Assembly: GCA_018262505.1 (NCBI GenBank)
Contig: JAGSYV010000005.1
Location: 35,292 to 99,291 of the forward strand
Reading direction: 5' to 3'
Source: Pseudomonadota bacterium
Lineage (GTDB): Bacteria > Pseudomonadota > Alphaproteobacteria > Rhizobiales > Pleomorphomonadaceae
DNA length: 64,000 nt
Of this stretch, positions 29,489 to 38,586 are shown one piece after another. The translations under genes and the position numbers were made by a program. Each line of letters opens with the position of its first letter. Within the stretch, counting starts at the first letter, position 1. The notes beneath the pieces are model-generated. The model saw only the letters and a program-made list of their open reading frames with translations, made no database searches and was not told the origin of the DNA.

Positions 29489-31818
29489 GGCTTCACCTCC
29501 ACCTGCATGCGGTGGCCATAGGCGCGATGAACGACGAAGCCCGCTTCGGTCGGTTCGTATTCAACCCATGTGGTCACCGTGCCGATGCGACCGGAGGCGG
29601 TAAAATGGCCGCTGATCCGATCCTTGAGCCGACAGCCGGTCCGCTGCGCCTCGGCGATCACCTCGGCGATGTCGTCGACCAGCAACAGCTTGCACTCAAT
29701 CTCGGCCCGGACGGAGTCGGCGATAATGAGGGAAACGGACGGAACGGGATCGCTCATGCTTTCTCCCCAGAGGTCACGCCGCATGCGCCGGCTCAACCGC
29801 AGTCGATTGTCGCGACGCCCCGAGAAGCCAGGGTCGGGGCGAGCAGCGGGATCGTCGGCGTCGGGGAAGATCAGGTCAATGAGATGAAGGGCGCGCTTGC
29901 CACGCCGGGCAAAGTTGTCGCGGCACATGGCACAGTAGGCGAGATAGTCGTCATCGCTCTCCGCGATCCGCTGGTCGACGAAAGCGTTGCCGACCTCGGG
30001 ATTGGCGAAGGAGACAAGTCCGCCGTAACCGCAGCATGTGGTCTTCTCGGCGCCGGTCAGTTCGCGAACGTCGGCTCCCATCGAGGCGGCGATGGATCGC
30101 ACCGCCGCTTGAACATCATGGGCATGCCGGCTCGTACAGGGATCGTGGATGGCGAGCGATTTCACGACCGATCTCGGCACCGCGACATCCGGCAGACCGA
30201 TCGCAGCAAGCTCGGTCCAGAGCGAAGAAACCGGGATGTCCGGCAGGAATTCGCCGATCTGCTTGAGGCAAGTCGAGCAGGCCGTGACGATGCGCGGCCT
30301 CCCCTGCTCTTGCCATACGGCGTGAAGGTGATCGAGCACCTCCCTGTGCAGCGCCTTGCGCCCCGACCAATGGGCCGGCGCGCCACAGCAATCCATCATG
30401 AAACCAACGCCGCCCGGTAGACGTTCCGAGAGATAGCGATAGACAGCCTCGACCTGATGCGGCGCCGAGGCCGGCAACTGGCAACCGGGAAAGAACAACA
30501 CGGCGCTTTGGTCATGTCCCGGCTGATGGCGAACGAAGGCAACCTCGTCGGAACGACTGAAAGCCATGTCACGCAACGCGAAATCATGGTGGGAGGCGGG
30601 CATATGGCCACGCTCGACCATGCTCTGACGCGCATCGAGACAAACGTCGCCCATGGCGAGATCATTCGGACAGAGCGTCTCGCAGAGCCCGCACAAGGCG
30701 CAACTATCGATCATCCGGTTGGACTTGCGATTGCCCATGATGATCGAGTCGTTGTTGTAGATCTCGCGCACCGCCCGCTTGGGATAGGTCTTGTAGTGGG
30801 CGAGATAGGCGCACGCCTTGACGCATTCGAGGCAATGACAAGGGAAGCAGCGCGCCGCTTCGCTCATGGCCTCGGCGTGACTGTAGCCGGCGGTGGGATC
30901 GGCCGGCTCAACCGGCGGCACGGCAACCTGGCTCGCCGTGTTGACGTAAAGACATGTGCCGGTAGCATTATCGTCGGCGCGGCTCGCCGTCAGCGAGGCG
31001 CCTTGCAGAAAGCGATCGATGGAAACCGCCGCCCGCCGGCCGTCCCGAACCGAGAAGATGGCCGAATAGGTTTCATCGTCACCGGTATGAAGGCAGCTGC
31101 CGAACACCGCCGGCCGCGAGGTCGCCAGCGTGATCGGATCGAGATCAATCCGCCCGGCGGAGGTCAGACGCAATGTCCCTGCGAACGGAATGGCCGGGCC
31201 GGGACCGATGGCCAGGAGAACGGCGTCATGCGCTGCAATGAGATCGGCGAGCACAAGCAGGCCGTCGCCACCCGTCACCCTTTGGCGGCAACGGATGTCG
31301 ACGCCGAGCGATATGAGCGCGCCGAGATCGGCCTCGACCGCCGATGGCGGCAACAGGGAGGGATAGGCGTCATGGCGGAGGCGCTCAAGCGGGCGCGGTT
31401 CAGCCTCAAAAACCGTGACGGCGTGCCCCTTCATCGTAAGGTCGAAAGCCGCCGTGAGGCCAGCCAGCCCGGCGCCGACGACAGCAATTGTCTTGGGTTT
31501 GCGTGCTCGCTGAGCCGTGCGGCGAATTGTCGGATAGGCCTCTTCGACGAGCGCCCGTTCGAGCGCGCCCAAGCGGACGGCGCCACCCGCCTCGGCCCGG
31601 CGGCAGACCGCCTCGCAGGGGTGTTCGCAGATATGAGCGATGATGGCCGGAAAGGGAACAACGCGGCTAAAAAGCCCCATGGCCCCGGCGAAATCGCCGG
31701 CGGCCATCTTCTCGGCCATGCCACGCGCATCGGCGCGCAACGGACAGGCAGCGGCGCATGCCGGTGGCTGCTCCTCAATGCAGAGCGCTTCCCACGCCTT
31801 GATTTGGTCGCCATCCAT
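29485..31818 (-). CDS. Pyridine nucleotide-disulfide oxidoreductase / Fe-S dicluster-binding (HdrD-like) multidomain protein
   Basis: AVVGAGLAGLTAAFDLTMKG; CAACPLRADARG; CALCGLCETLCPNDLAMGDVC; CCG-type motifs MDCCGAPAHW and TTCCGYGGL; extra C-terminal domain. Confidence 0.85.
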   Translation of the reverse strand: MDGDQIKAWEALCIEEQPPACAAACPLRADARGMAEKMAAGDFAGAMGLFSRVVPFPAIIAHICEHPCEAVCRRAEAGGAVRLGALERALVEEAYPTIRRTAQRARKPKTIAVVGAGLAGLTAAFDLTMKGHAVTVFEAEPRPLERLRHDAYPSLLPPSAVEADLGALISLGVDIRCRQRVTGGDGLLVLADLIAAHDAVLLAIGPGPAIPFAGTLRLTSAGRIDLDPITLATSRPAVFGSCLHTGDDETYSAIFSVRDGRRAAVSIDRFLQGASLTASRADDNATGTCLYVNTASQVAVPPVEPADPTAGYSHAEAMSEAARCFPCHCLECVKACAYLAHYKTYPKRAVREIYNNDSIIMGNRKSNRMIDSCALCGLCETLCPNDLAMGDVCLDARQSMVERGHMPASHHDFALRDMAFSRSDEVAFVRHQPGHDQSAVLFFPGCQLPASAPHQVEAVYRYLSERLPGGVGFMMDCCGAPAHWSGRKALHREVLDHLHAVWQEQGRPRIVTACSTCLKQIGEFLPDIPVSSLWTELAAIGLPDVAVPRSVVKSLAIHDPCTSRHAHDVQAAVRSIAASMGADVRELTGAEKTTCCGYGGLVSFANPEVGNAFVDQRIAESDDDYLAYCAMCRDNFARRGKRALHLIDLIFPDADDPAARPDPGFSGRRDNRLRLSRRMRRDLWGESMSDPVPSVSLIIADSVRAEIECKLLLVDDIAEVIAEAQRTGCRLKDRISGHFTASGRIGTVTTWVEYEPTEAGFVVHRAYGHRMQVEVKP

Positions 31819-31857
31819 GATGGTCTCGATAGGTTGCCATTGAGCCGAATTAGGTAC

Positions 31858-31886
31858 GGGCGGCCCGGGAGAGGTCGGGCCGCCCG
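31858..31886 (-). terminator. GC-rich hairpin downstream of aldehyde oxidoreductase gene
   Basis: GGGCGGCCCG-ggagaggt-CGGGCCGCCC. Confidence 0.5.
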
Positions 31887-31891
31887 CGGTT

Positions 31892-31919
31892 TAGGGGAGC
31901 GGGCGGAAAGGCTCCCCTA
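31892..31919 (-). terminator. Second hairpin in tandem
   Basis: TAGGGGAGC-gggcggaaag-GCTCCCCTA. Confidence 0.5.
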
Positions 31920-31929
31920 TTGTCGGATC

Positions 31930-34689
31930 TCAGTTGTGCTGAAGATCCTTTTTGGCCGCGGCCGCTCCTGCCTTCGCCTCAAGCCCCATCTTAATCGCCT
32001 CAGGCAGAGCAGGAATACGGAATATCCGCACGCCGCAGGCGTTGTAGATGGCATTGAGGATAGCCGGATGAAGCGCTGTCAGCGGCGCTTCGCCGACACC
32101 GGCGGCACCGAAGGGACCGAGCGGGCGAGCGGTTTCGAGATAAAGGATCTCGATATCGTCCGGCACATCCTTCGGATAGGGAATGCCACAGTCCTTGAGC
32201 GTGGTGTGCAGGTCCAGGTCCTCGAAGTCCTCGGTCAGAGCAAGACCGATGCCCTGGGCAAGACCGCCGTAGACCTGACCGTCGACGGTAGCCTTGTTGA
32301 TGATGGTGCCGACGTCGATGGCCGTCGTCAGCTTGACCACGGACGCCTTGCCGGTCTCCACGTCGACTTCGACCTCCGGCATGAACACTTCGTACATGTA
32401 GATCGGGAACGGGTTGCCCTGGCCGGTGTCGGCCGAGCAGTCGGTGCAAGCCGCCGCCACCCACTTGCCGTCGTAGGAAAGCGGAATGTTCTCGGTCACC
32501 ATCTCCTTGTAGGTCCGATAGCTGCCGTCCGGCTTCTTCATGGCGTTGAGCAACATTTCGGCAGCGACGCGGATAGCATTGCCGCAGAAGACGTTGGAGC
32601 GACTGCCACCAGCCGGTCCACCGTTCGGCCCGAAGGTGTCGGCCATGACCAGCCCGATCTGCTCCGGCTTGACGCCGGCCACACGCAACACCTCATGCGC
32701 CATGGTCTGGGCGGAGAGATCGGCCCCCTGGCCGTGGTCTTCCCAACCCGAGTGGACGATGAAGCCGGCGGGCGTCATCTCGACACGAGCTTCCGAACTG
32801 TCAGGCCCATCGAGACCGCAGCCATAGATGCCGAGGGAAATACCGACGCCGCGCTTGGTCTCGGGAGTCGACAGTTTGGCAGCCCGCTTCTTGGCTTCCA
32901 GGTATTTCGGCCGGATCAGGTCGAACAGTTGCTTCAGAACCAGCACCTCGGGCTTCTGCCCGGTGGGTGTCGTCGACGTCTCGTTGTAGAGATTCTTGTA
33001 GCGGAACTCGAGCGGATCCTCGCCCATCTTCTCGGCCAGCATATCCATGGCGATTTCGCCGGCCAGGAAGGCCTGCGGCGAACCATAGCCACGGAAAGCC
33101 GAGCCCCAGGCGTGGTTGGTCGCAACCGTCTTGCCCTTGCCGCGGATGTTTTCGAGGTGGTAGCCGGCGCCGGTGAACTGGGCCTGGCGCAGCGTCACCA
33201 GATCGCCGAATTCCGAATAGGGGCCGTGATCCAGCCACCAATCGGTTTCCATGGCGGTGAGCTTGCCATTCTTGTCGCAGGCGAGGCGGATGTTGATGTT
33301 GGCCGGGCTGCGCTTACCGGTGTAGGTGATGTTCTGATACTGGTCGTAGACCAGCGACACCGGCTTCTTGGTGACCAACGCGGCGACGCCGAGCAGAGCT
33401 TCCATGGTCGGCGAGAACTTGTAGCCGAAGGTGCCGCCGGTGGGATTCTGGATCAGCCGCAGCTTCTCGGGAGGAATGCCGAGGCCGGGGCAGATCATGG
33501 CGTGATGCAGATGCACGCCGATCGACTTGGAGAGGATCGTCAGCACGCCGTCATCATCGACGAAGGCTTCGCCGCAGTCCGGCTCCAGATGCAGATGCGG
33601 CTGGCGCGAGCAGTAGGTGGTGATGTCGACGACGGCGGCGGCACTGGCCATCAGCGGCTTGGTGTCGGCACCCTTGACGACGCCCTGCTCGTAATAGGCA
33701 TTGGGAACGCCCGGATGGATTTCCATCGCATCTGGCGCAAGGGCGGCGAAGCCGGACATATAGGCCGGCAGCACTTCGAGATCGACCTTGACCTTCTTGG
33801 CGGCGGCGCGAGCATGTTCCTCGGTATCGGCGGCGACGATGGCAATGGCATCGCCGAACTGGAAGATCTTTTCCTTGCACAGGATCGGACGATCCCAGCC
33901 GTCACCCTTGTTGGTCGGGAAGGTGATGAGGCCGGTGATGGCGTTCTTGCCGCCGACGTCCTTCCAGGTGATGATCCGCTCGACGCCGACCATCTTCTCG
34001 GCTTCCGCCGTGTCGATGTTCTTGATCAGGGCATGGCTGACGTCGGCCTGCACCAGCGCGAGGCGCAACGTGCCGGCGGGCATCTTGAGCGCAACGTCGG
34101 CGCCAAAATCCCAGGTTCCCGTCACCTTGGCGACAGCCGACGGACGAATGTATTCGGTGCCGAGGATGGAGCCGTCCTCCTTGGGCTTCGGCATGATGTC
34201 GTAGATGGTCTTCTCGCCACGCATGATGGCAGCGGCGTCCATCACCGAGTCGATCAGCGGCTTGTAGCCGGTGCAGCGGCAGAGATTGCGGTTGCGATGG
34301 AACCAGGCGCGGACTTCCTCGCGGGTCGGGTTGAGGTTCTTGTCCAGCAAGGCCTTGGCCGACATGATGAAGCCGGGCGAGCAGACGCCGCATTGGGCAC
34401 TGCCGTGAGCCATCCAGGCAACCTGCAGCGGATGAAGATTCTCGGGGGTGCCGATGCCTTCGATGGTGACGACCTTCGAACCGGCAACCAGCTTCTCCAT
34501 CGGCGTCACGCAGGCGCGGATGGGCTTGCCGTCGATCAGCACGGTGCACGAACCGCACTGGCCGTCGGCGCAGCAAACCTTACAGCCGGTGAGCATCATC
34601 TGCTCGCGCAGCACGTCGGCGAGCGAGCGCTTCGGGTCGGCAACGACCCAGCGCTCCACACCATTCACGTTTAGAGAAATGCGTTTCAT
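31930..34689 (-). CDS. Molybdenum aldehyde oxidoreductase, D. gigas Mop-like (xanthine oxidase family)
   Basis: CKVCCADGQCGSC and CGVCSPGFIMSAKALLDKN...CRCTGYKPL [2Fe-2S] motifs; GLITFPTNKGDGWDRPILC; GPFGAAGVGEAPLTALHPA catalytic Glu motif. Confidence 0.93.
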   Translation of the reverse strand: MKRISLNVNGVERWVVADPKRSLADVLREQMMLTGCKVCCADGQCGSCTVLIDGKPIRACVTPMEKLVAGSKVVTIEGIGTPENLHPLQVAWMAHGSAQCGVCSPGFIMSAKALLDKNLNPTREEVRAWFHRNRNLCRCTGYKPLIDSVMDAAAIMRGEKTIYDIMPKPKEDGSILGTEYIRPSAVAKVTGTWDFGADVALKMPAGTLRLALVQADVSHALIKNIDTAEAEKMVGVERIITWKDVGGKNAITGLITFPTNKGDGWDRPILCKEKIFQFGDAIAIVAADTEEHARAAAKKVKVDLEVLPAYMSGFAALAPDAMEIHPGVPNAYYEQGVVKGADTKPLMASAAAVVDITTYCSRQPHLHLEPDCGEAFVDDDGVLTILSKSIGVHLHHAMICPGLGIPPEKLRLIQNPTGGTFGYKFSPTMEALLGVAALVTKKPVSLVYDQYQNITYTGKRSPANINIRLACDKNGKLTAMETDWWLDHGPYSEFGDLVTLRQAQFTGAGYHLENIRGKGKTVATNHAWGSAFRGYGSPQAFLAGEIAMDMLAEKMGEDPLEFRYKNLYNETSTTPTGQKPEVLVLKQLFDLIRPKYLEAKKRAAKLSTPETKRGVGISLGIYGCGLDGPDSSEARVEMTPAGFIVHSGWEDHGQGADLSAQTMAHEVLRVAGVKPEQIGLVMADTFGPNGGPAGGSRSNVFCGNAIRVAAEMLLNAMKKPDGSYRTYKEMVTENIPLSYDGKWVAAACTDCSADTGQGNPFPIYMYEVFMPEVEVDVETGKASVVKLTTAIDVGTIINKATVDGQVYGGLAQGIGLALTEDFEDLDLHTTLKDCGIPYPKDVPDDIEILYLETARPLGPFGAAGVGEAPLTALHPAILNAIYNACGVRIFRIPALPEAIKMGLEAKAGAAAAKKDLQHN

Positions 34690-34731
34690 GTCTTCCTCCT
34701 AGGCTATTCCGTTCGTTTCAACGTCCCCAAC

Positions 34732-35580
34732 TCAGCTGGCGGCAGAGAGAGGGGCTCCCTCTTCGCCAGCCGCACACCAGTCCATGGTCCGCGTCAGCGG
34801 GCATGCCTTGTCGACACCTCGGATGTGGGCGATCATTTCGGCGGTCACTGAGACCGCGATTTCCTCAGGCCCTTCGGCCCCGATCTCGAGACCGACCGGC
34901 GCGTGGACGCGTGCGAACGCTTCCGGAGCGAAGCCGGCGGCAACGAGATTCTTGTAGACGGTGAGCACCTTGCGCTTCGAGCCGATCATGCCGATGTAGC
35001 CGGCCGGCGTGCCGAGCGCCCAGGCGAGCGCCTCCTGATCGAGGGCGTGGCCGCGCATGGCGATGAACACCAGCGACGAGGCATTGGGCGAAAGATGCGG
35101 GGTTGTCGCCGCGAGCGGTCCGGCATGGGTGCTAGCAGCGGCGGGGAACCGCTCGGCATTGGCGAACTCGGCACGGTCATCGACGACCACCGTCTCGAGC
35201 CCCAGCGTCCGGCAGATCGTTTCGGTCATCAGGCCGACGTGGCCGCCGCCGAAAATGTAGACGGTCCGGTTGGGCATGATCGCCTCGATGTAAAACTGCA
35301 GATTTCCGCCGCAGATCATGCCGAGATCGAGCGTCGGGTTTTTGTGAAGGTCGATGGCCAGCATTTGCGACAGGCCTGATGCGATAACCTCGCGGGCGAC
35401 CATGATCGCCCTACCCTCGGCAGCCCCGCCACCGACCGTGCCGGCGATGGTGCCGTCGGCGCGCACCAGCATCTTGGCCGCCGTCGCCGAAGGCGTTGAC
35501 CCCGATTGGGTCACAATGGAAACCAGCGCGGCGCGACGACCGGCATCGCGCTCGCAGATGAGTTCCTTGTAGATATCCAT
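34732..35580 (-). CDS. XdhC/CoxI family protein
   Basis: VSIVTQSGSTPSATAAKMLVRADGTIAGTVGGGAAEG; FGGGHVGLMTETICRTLGLETVVVDDRAEFAN. Confidence 0.9.
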   Translation of the reverse strand: MDIYKELICERDAGRRAALVSIVTQSGSTPSATAAKMLVRADGTIAGTVGGGAAEGRAIMVAREVIASGLSQMLAIDLHKNPTLDLGMICGGNLQFYIEAIMPNRTVYIFGGGHVGLMTETICRTLGLETVVVDDRAEFANAERFPAAASTHAGPLAATTPHLSPNASSLVFIAMRGHALDQEALAWALGTPAGYIGMIGSKRKVLTVYKNLVAAGFAPEAFARVHAPVGLEIGAEGPEEIAVSVTAEMIAHIRGVDKACPLTRTMDWCAAGEEGAPLSAAS

Positions 35581-35943
35581 GTTGTCCTCCGGCGGCCTGC
35601 GAGACACAGCAAACCCGAACGGCCAACCGCTTTCAGCTCCTCTGCCGAACCCGAATTTCCTCCTCGGGGCGGCGCTGAACGGCGACCTGTCCATGTTGGC
35701 CAGAGTCAGCCATCGCGAGGACAAAATCTGTCCGATACAGGACTCGTGGCGCGGAAATCGCTGTCGCCTGCGCGACGGCGCCGAACGGTTCAAATGGATA
35801 AAGGGAAAAAAATTGGCGGAAAACCGCAATTTCAGAGCATTCAGCTCTCGTCCGGGCGCTGGATGCGTATGAACACGCACAGGATGGGCGCCACAGCGCC
35901 GGACGCTCGGCACTAACCCTGCCGACCGGCACGACGGGGCTTA

Positions 35944-36234
35944 TCAGCCGCCGGTCATCGGCGGAAACAGGGCGATCTCCCGCGCCGCGCCGAGCAATTC
36001 GTCCTGTTCGATGTGCAGTTGATCGACGGCGACGCGGATGGTCGACGGCGACTCCAGCGCGTAGGCATAATTGTCGCCGCGCCCGGACAGCCAGGCGATC
36101 ATCTCGCCGGCTGTACGGACGTTGTCAGGCAAGCTGAGGCGCTCGTCGGAAAGACCGATGCGTTCACGCACCCAGGCGAAATAGATGACGCGGATCTCGC
36201 GGCTCTGCGCTTCCATCGGCTCCTCCGATCCCAT
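35944..36234 (-). CDS. moaD: MoaD/ThiS family sulfur carrier
   Basis: RVIYFAWVRERIGLSDERLSLPDNVRTAGEMIAWL...EIALFPPMTGG C-terminal GG. Confidence 0.9.
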   Translation of the reverse strand: MGSEEPMEAQSREIRVIYFAWVRERIGLSDERLSLPDNVRTAGEMIAWLSGRGDNYAYALESPSTIRVAVDQLHIEQDELLGAAREIALFPPMTGG

Positions 36235-36243
36235 GTTGCGTGA

Positions 36244-37431
36244 TCAGGCTGCGACCGGCTGGGTGACATGCGCGGCCGCGATATCGTCGGCGAGGCGGTC
36301 AAGTTCGGCGAACGCCGCTTCGCGCGGCAGGCCCTTGACCATCACCGGCTCGAAGAAGGTGGCGTTCAGCTTCGGCAGCATCGACTGGACGATCTCCGGC
36401 AGATTGCCTTCCCAGCCAAAGGAGCCGATCACCGCCGCGTATTTTGCCTTGAGGCCGAGCACGTTGGCGAGAAGCGCGGCATAGGCGACACTGGGGTGCG
36501 GCCCCGACAAGACTGTCGGCGAAGCGAACACGACCGTCGATGCCTCAACGAGGCTCATGGCGAACTCGCCGGTATCGAGATCGACGACATTCATCGGCTT
36601 GACGCCGATGCCGCGCTCGACGAGCCGGTCAGTGAGATAGCCGACCATCAACGCCGTGCTCTCATACATCGACACGTAGGGAATGACGACGAAGGGCTTG
36701 GGCTCGTCGGACGTCCAGGCACGATAGAGGTCGAGGATGAACGGTGGGCGCGCATAGATCGGCCCATGGCTCGGCGCGATAAAGTCGAGGTCCAGCGCGC
36801 CGACCTTGTCGCAGGCCTCCTTCGAGAAGGACCGGTAGGGCATCATGATCTCGGCGTAATAGCGCTTGGCCGCCGTCTCGACCCGTGCCTCGTCATCGGC
36901 GTAGAGGTCGGTGGTGGCCAGGTGAGCACCCAGAAAATCGCAGGTGAAGGCGATGCGCGATTCCGGCACGTAGGTGACCATGGTATCCGGCCAGTGGACC
37001 CAGGGCGTCATCAGGAATTGCAGCGTTTTGTCACCGAGCGACAGGCTGTGGCCGTCACCGACGGTGATGAAGGCATCGCGGCTGACCGGCAGCGTATCGA
37101 GGATGAAACGCTTGCACTTGGCGTTGGTCACCACCTTGGCCTCGGGGAAAAGCTCGAGGACGGCGGGGATGGAGCCGGAATGATCCTGCTCGGCATGGTT
37201 GGCGACGATATAGTCGATCCGCTCGATGCCGGATTTCTTGATGGCAGCGATGAATTCCGCGGTTTTCGGCGGATAGATGGTATCGATCAACGCCGTCTTT
37301 TCGCTGCCCTTGATGAGATAAGCGTTGTAGGTGGTGCCTTCCGGCAGGGGCACCAGTTCGTCGAAGAGTTCTCGATCCCAATCGATTGCTCGGTAGGAGA
37401 AAATACCGTCCGTAACCTTTTGCGGGATCAT
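36244..37431 (-). CDS. FprA family A-type flavoprotein (flavo-diiron)
   Basis: NHAEQDHSGSIPAV metallo-beta-lactamase motif plus C-terminal flavodoxin domain. Confidence 0.92.
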   Translation of the reverse strand: MIPQKVTDGIFSYRAIDWDRELFDELVPLPEGTTYNAYLIKGSEKTALIDTIYPPKTAEFIAAIKKSGIERIDYIVANHAEQDHSGSIPAVLELFPEAKVVTNAKCKRFILDTLPVSRDAFITVGDGHSLSLGDKTLQFLMTPWVHWPDTMVTYVPESRIAFTCDFLGAHLATTDLYADDEARVETAAKRYYAEIMMPYRSFSKEACDKVGALDLDFIAPSHGPIYARPPFILDLYRAWTSDEPKPFVVIPYVSMYESTALMVGYLTDRLVERGIGVKPMNVVDLDTGEFAMSLVEASTVVFASPTVLSGPHPSVAYAALLANVLGLKAKYAAVIGSFGWEGNLPEIVQSMLPKLNATFFEPVMVKGLPREAAFAELDRLADDIAAAHVTQPVAA

Positions 37432-37471
37432 TGCGAATACCTTTCACTTGAAGACGACAGAGAGGGCTGGC

Positions 37472-38524
37472 TCAGCAGCAGCCCGAAGCCTGAGCGGGAC
37501 CGGCCTGAGCGCTCGAACCGGATGGTGAGCACTCGAACCGGCCGAAATGGGTGGTCCGATCGCCATCGACGCGGAAATGACGCTTGAGGCGGCTTTCCCC
37601 GGCCATGGCGGCCGTATTGCCGCAGACCAGCATCGGCTTGCCGGTGATGAAGCGATGATGATCGTCGAGAATGAAGCTGGCGGGTGCATCCGGTACGCTG
37701 CCGAGATAGGTCGCCACCTGACCGTAGTCCTCGCAACAGTCCTCAAGGTTATCGAGCTTGAAGGTGCGAATGGTCATCGATGAGAAAGCCGTTGGGCCGA
37801 CCAGGAGTTCGACATAGGGATGGTCGAGGACGATGGCTCGCCGGGCGAGCAAGCGAACATCCAGCCAGCCGGCAGCCGCCATCAGGCGACGGAAATCTTC
37901 GACATAGAGCGCGCCGCCCAGACACTCGCCGACCAACAGCGGGTCGGTGGCAACGTCGGCCGGCAGGCGACGACTGGCAAAAACGTCTGAAAACAGCAAT
38001 TCGCCGCCCGGCTTCAGAACCCGGCGTATCTCGGCGAACACCTTCGCCTTGTCGACTGAGAGATTGAGGGCGCAGTTGGAGATCACCACGTCGACCGATC
38101 CGTCGGCGATGCCGAAGGCCGAGAGATCTTCGAACCGACCTTCAAGAAAGCTGACGTTGGATATCCTATGCCCAAAGATGCGCGCCTGTTCCGCCTGATG
38201 GTCGCGACCGACTGCCAGTTGCTCGGGCGTCATGTCGACACCGATCGACCGGCCGGCTTCCCCGACCAGAGCCGACAGCATGAACACGTCGCGCCCGGTG
38301 CCGCAACCAAGGTCAAGTACGGTCAGGCCTTCGACATCATCGGGGATCGGCGAACCACAGCCGTAGAACCGGTTCGTCACTTCGGGATGGATGGAGGAAA
38401 GAATGGATCTCAGGCGCGGCGAAAGGTGGTCGGTGGAGCAGCAGGCTCCCGTCTTCAGATCCTCTCGGCCGTTGAGCTTGGCACCGTAATAGTCCCGAAC
38501 GGTGGCCGTTACCCGGTCCATTTC
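37472..38524 (-). CDS. ArsM-like methyltransferase
   Basis: VLDLGCGTGRDVFMLSALVGEAGRSIGVDMTPEQLAVGR; ISNCALNLSVDKAKVFAEIRRVLKPGGEL; ArsM-type C-terminal region, ends SGCC. Confidence 0.82.
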   Translation of the reverse strand, partial: EMDRVTATVRDYYGAKLNGREDLKTGACCSTDHLSPRLRSILSSIHPEVTNRFYGCGSPIPDDVEGLTVLDLGCGTGRDVFMLSALVGEAGRSIGVDMTPEQLAVGRDHQAEQARIFGHRISNVSFLEGRFEDLSAFGIADGSVDVVISNCALNLSVDKAKVFAEIRRVLKPGGELLFSDVFASRRLPADVATDPLLVGECLGGALYVEDFRRLMAAAGWLDVRLLARRAIVLDHPYVELLVGPTAFSSMTIRTFKLDNLEDCCEDYGQVATYLGSVPDAPASFILDDHHRFITGKPMLVCGNTAAMAGESRLKRHFRVDGDRTTHFGRFECSPSGSSAQAGPAQASGCC

Positions 38525-38586
38525 GACCTCCCTGCCCTTGTGGCGAACCTCAGCCTGGAGCTTTCCAGGCGCCACCATCGCTCCAA

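Noticed and set aside
30457-34674. 1405-aa plus-strand ORF
   Set aside because: Antisense to the Mop-like enzyme and Trs-like oxidoreductase genes; low-complexity G/R/D/H composition typical of high-GC shadow ORFs.
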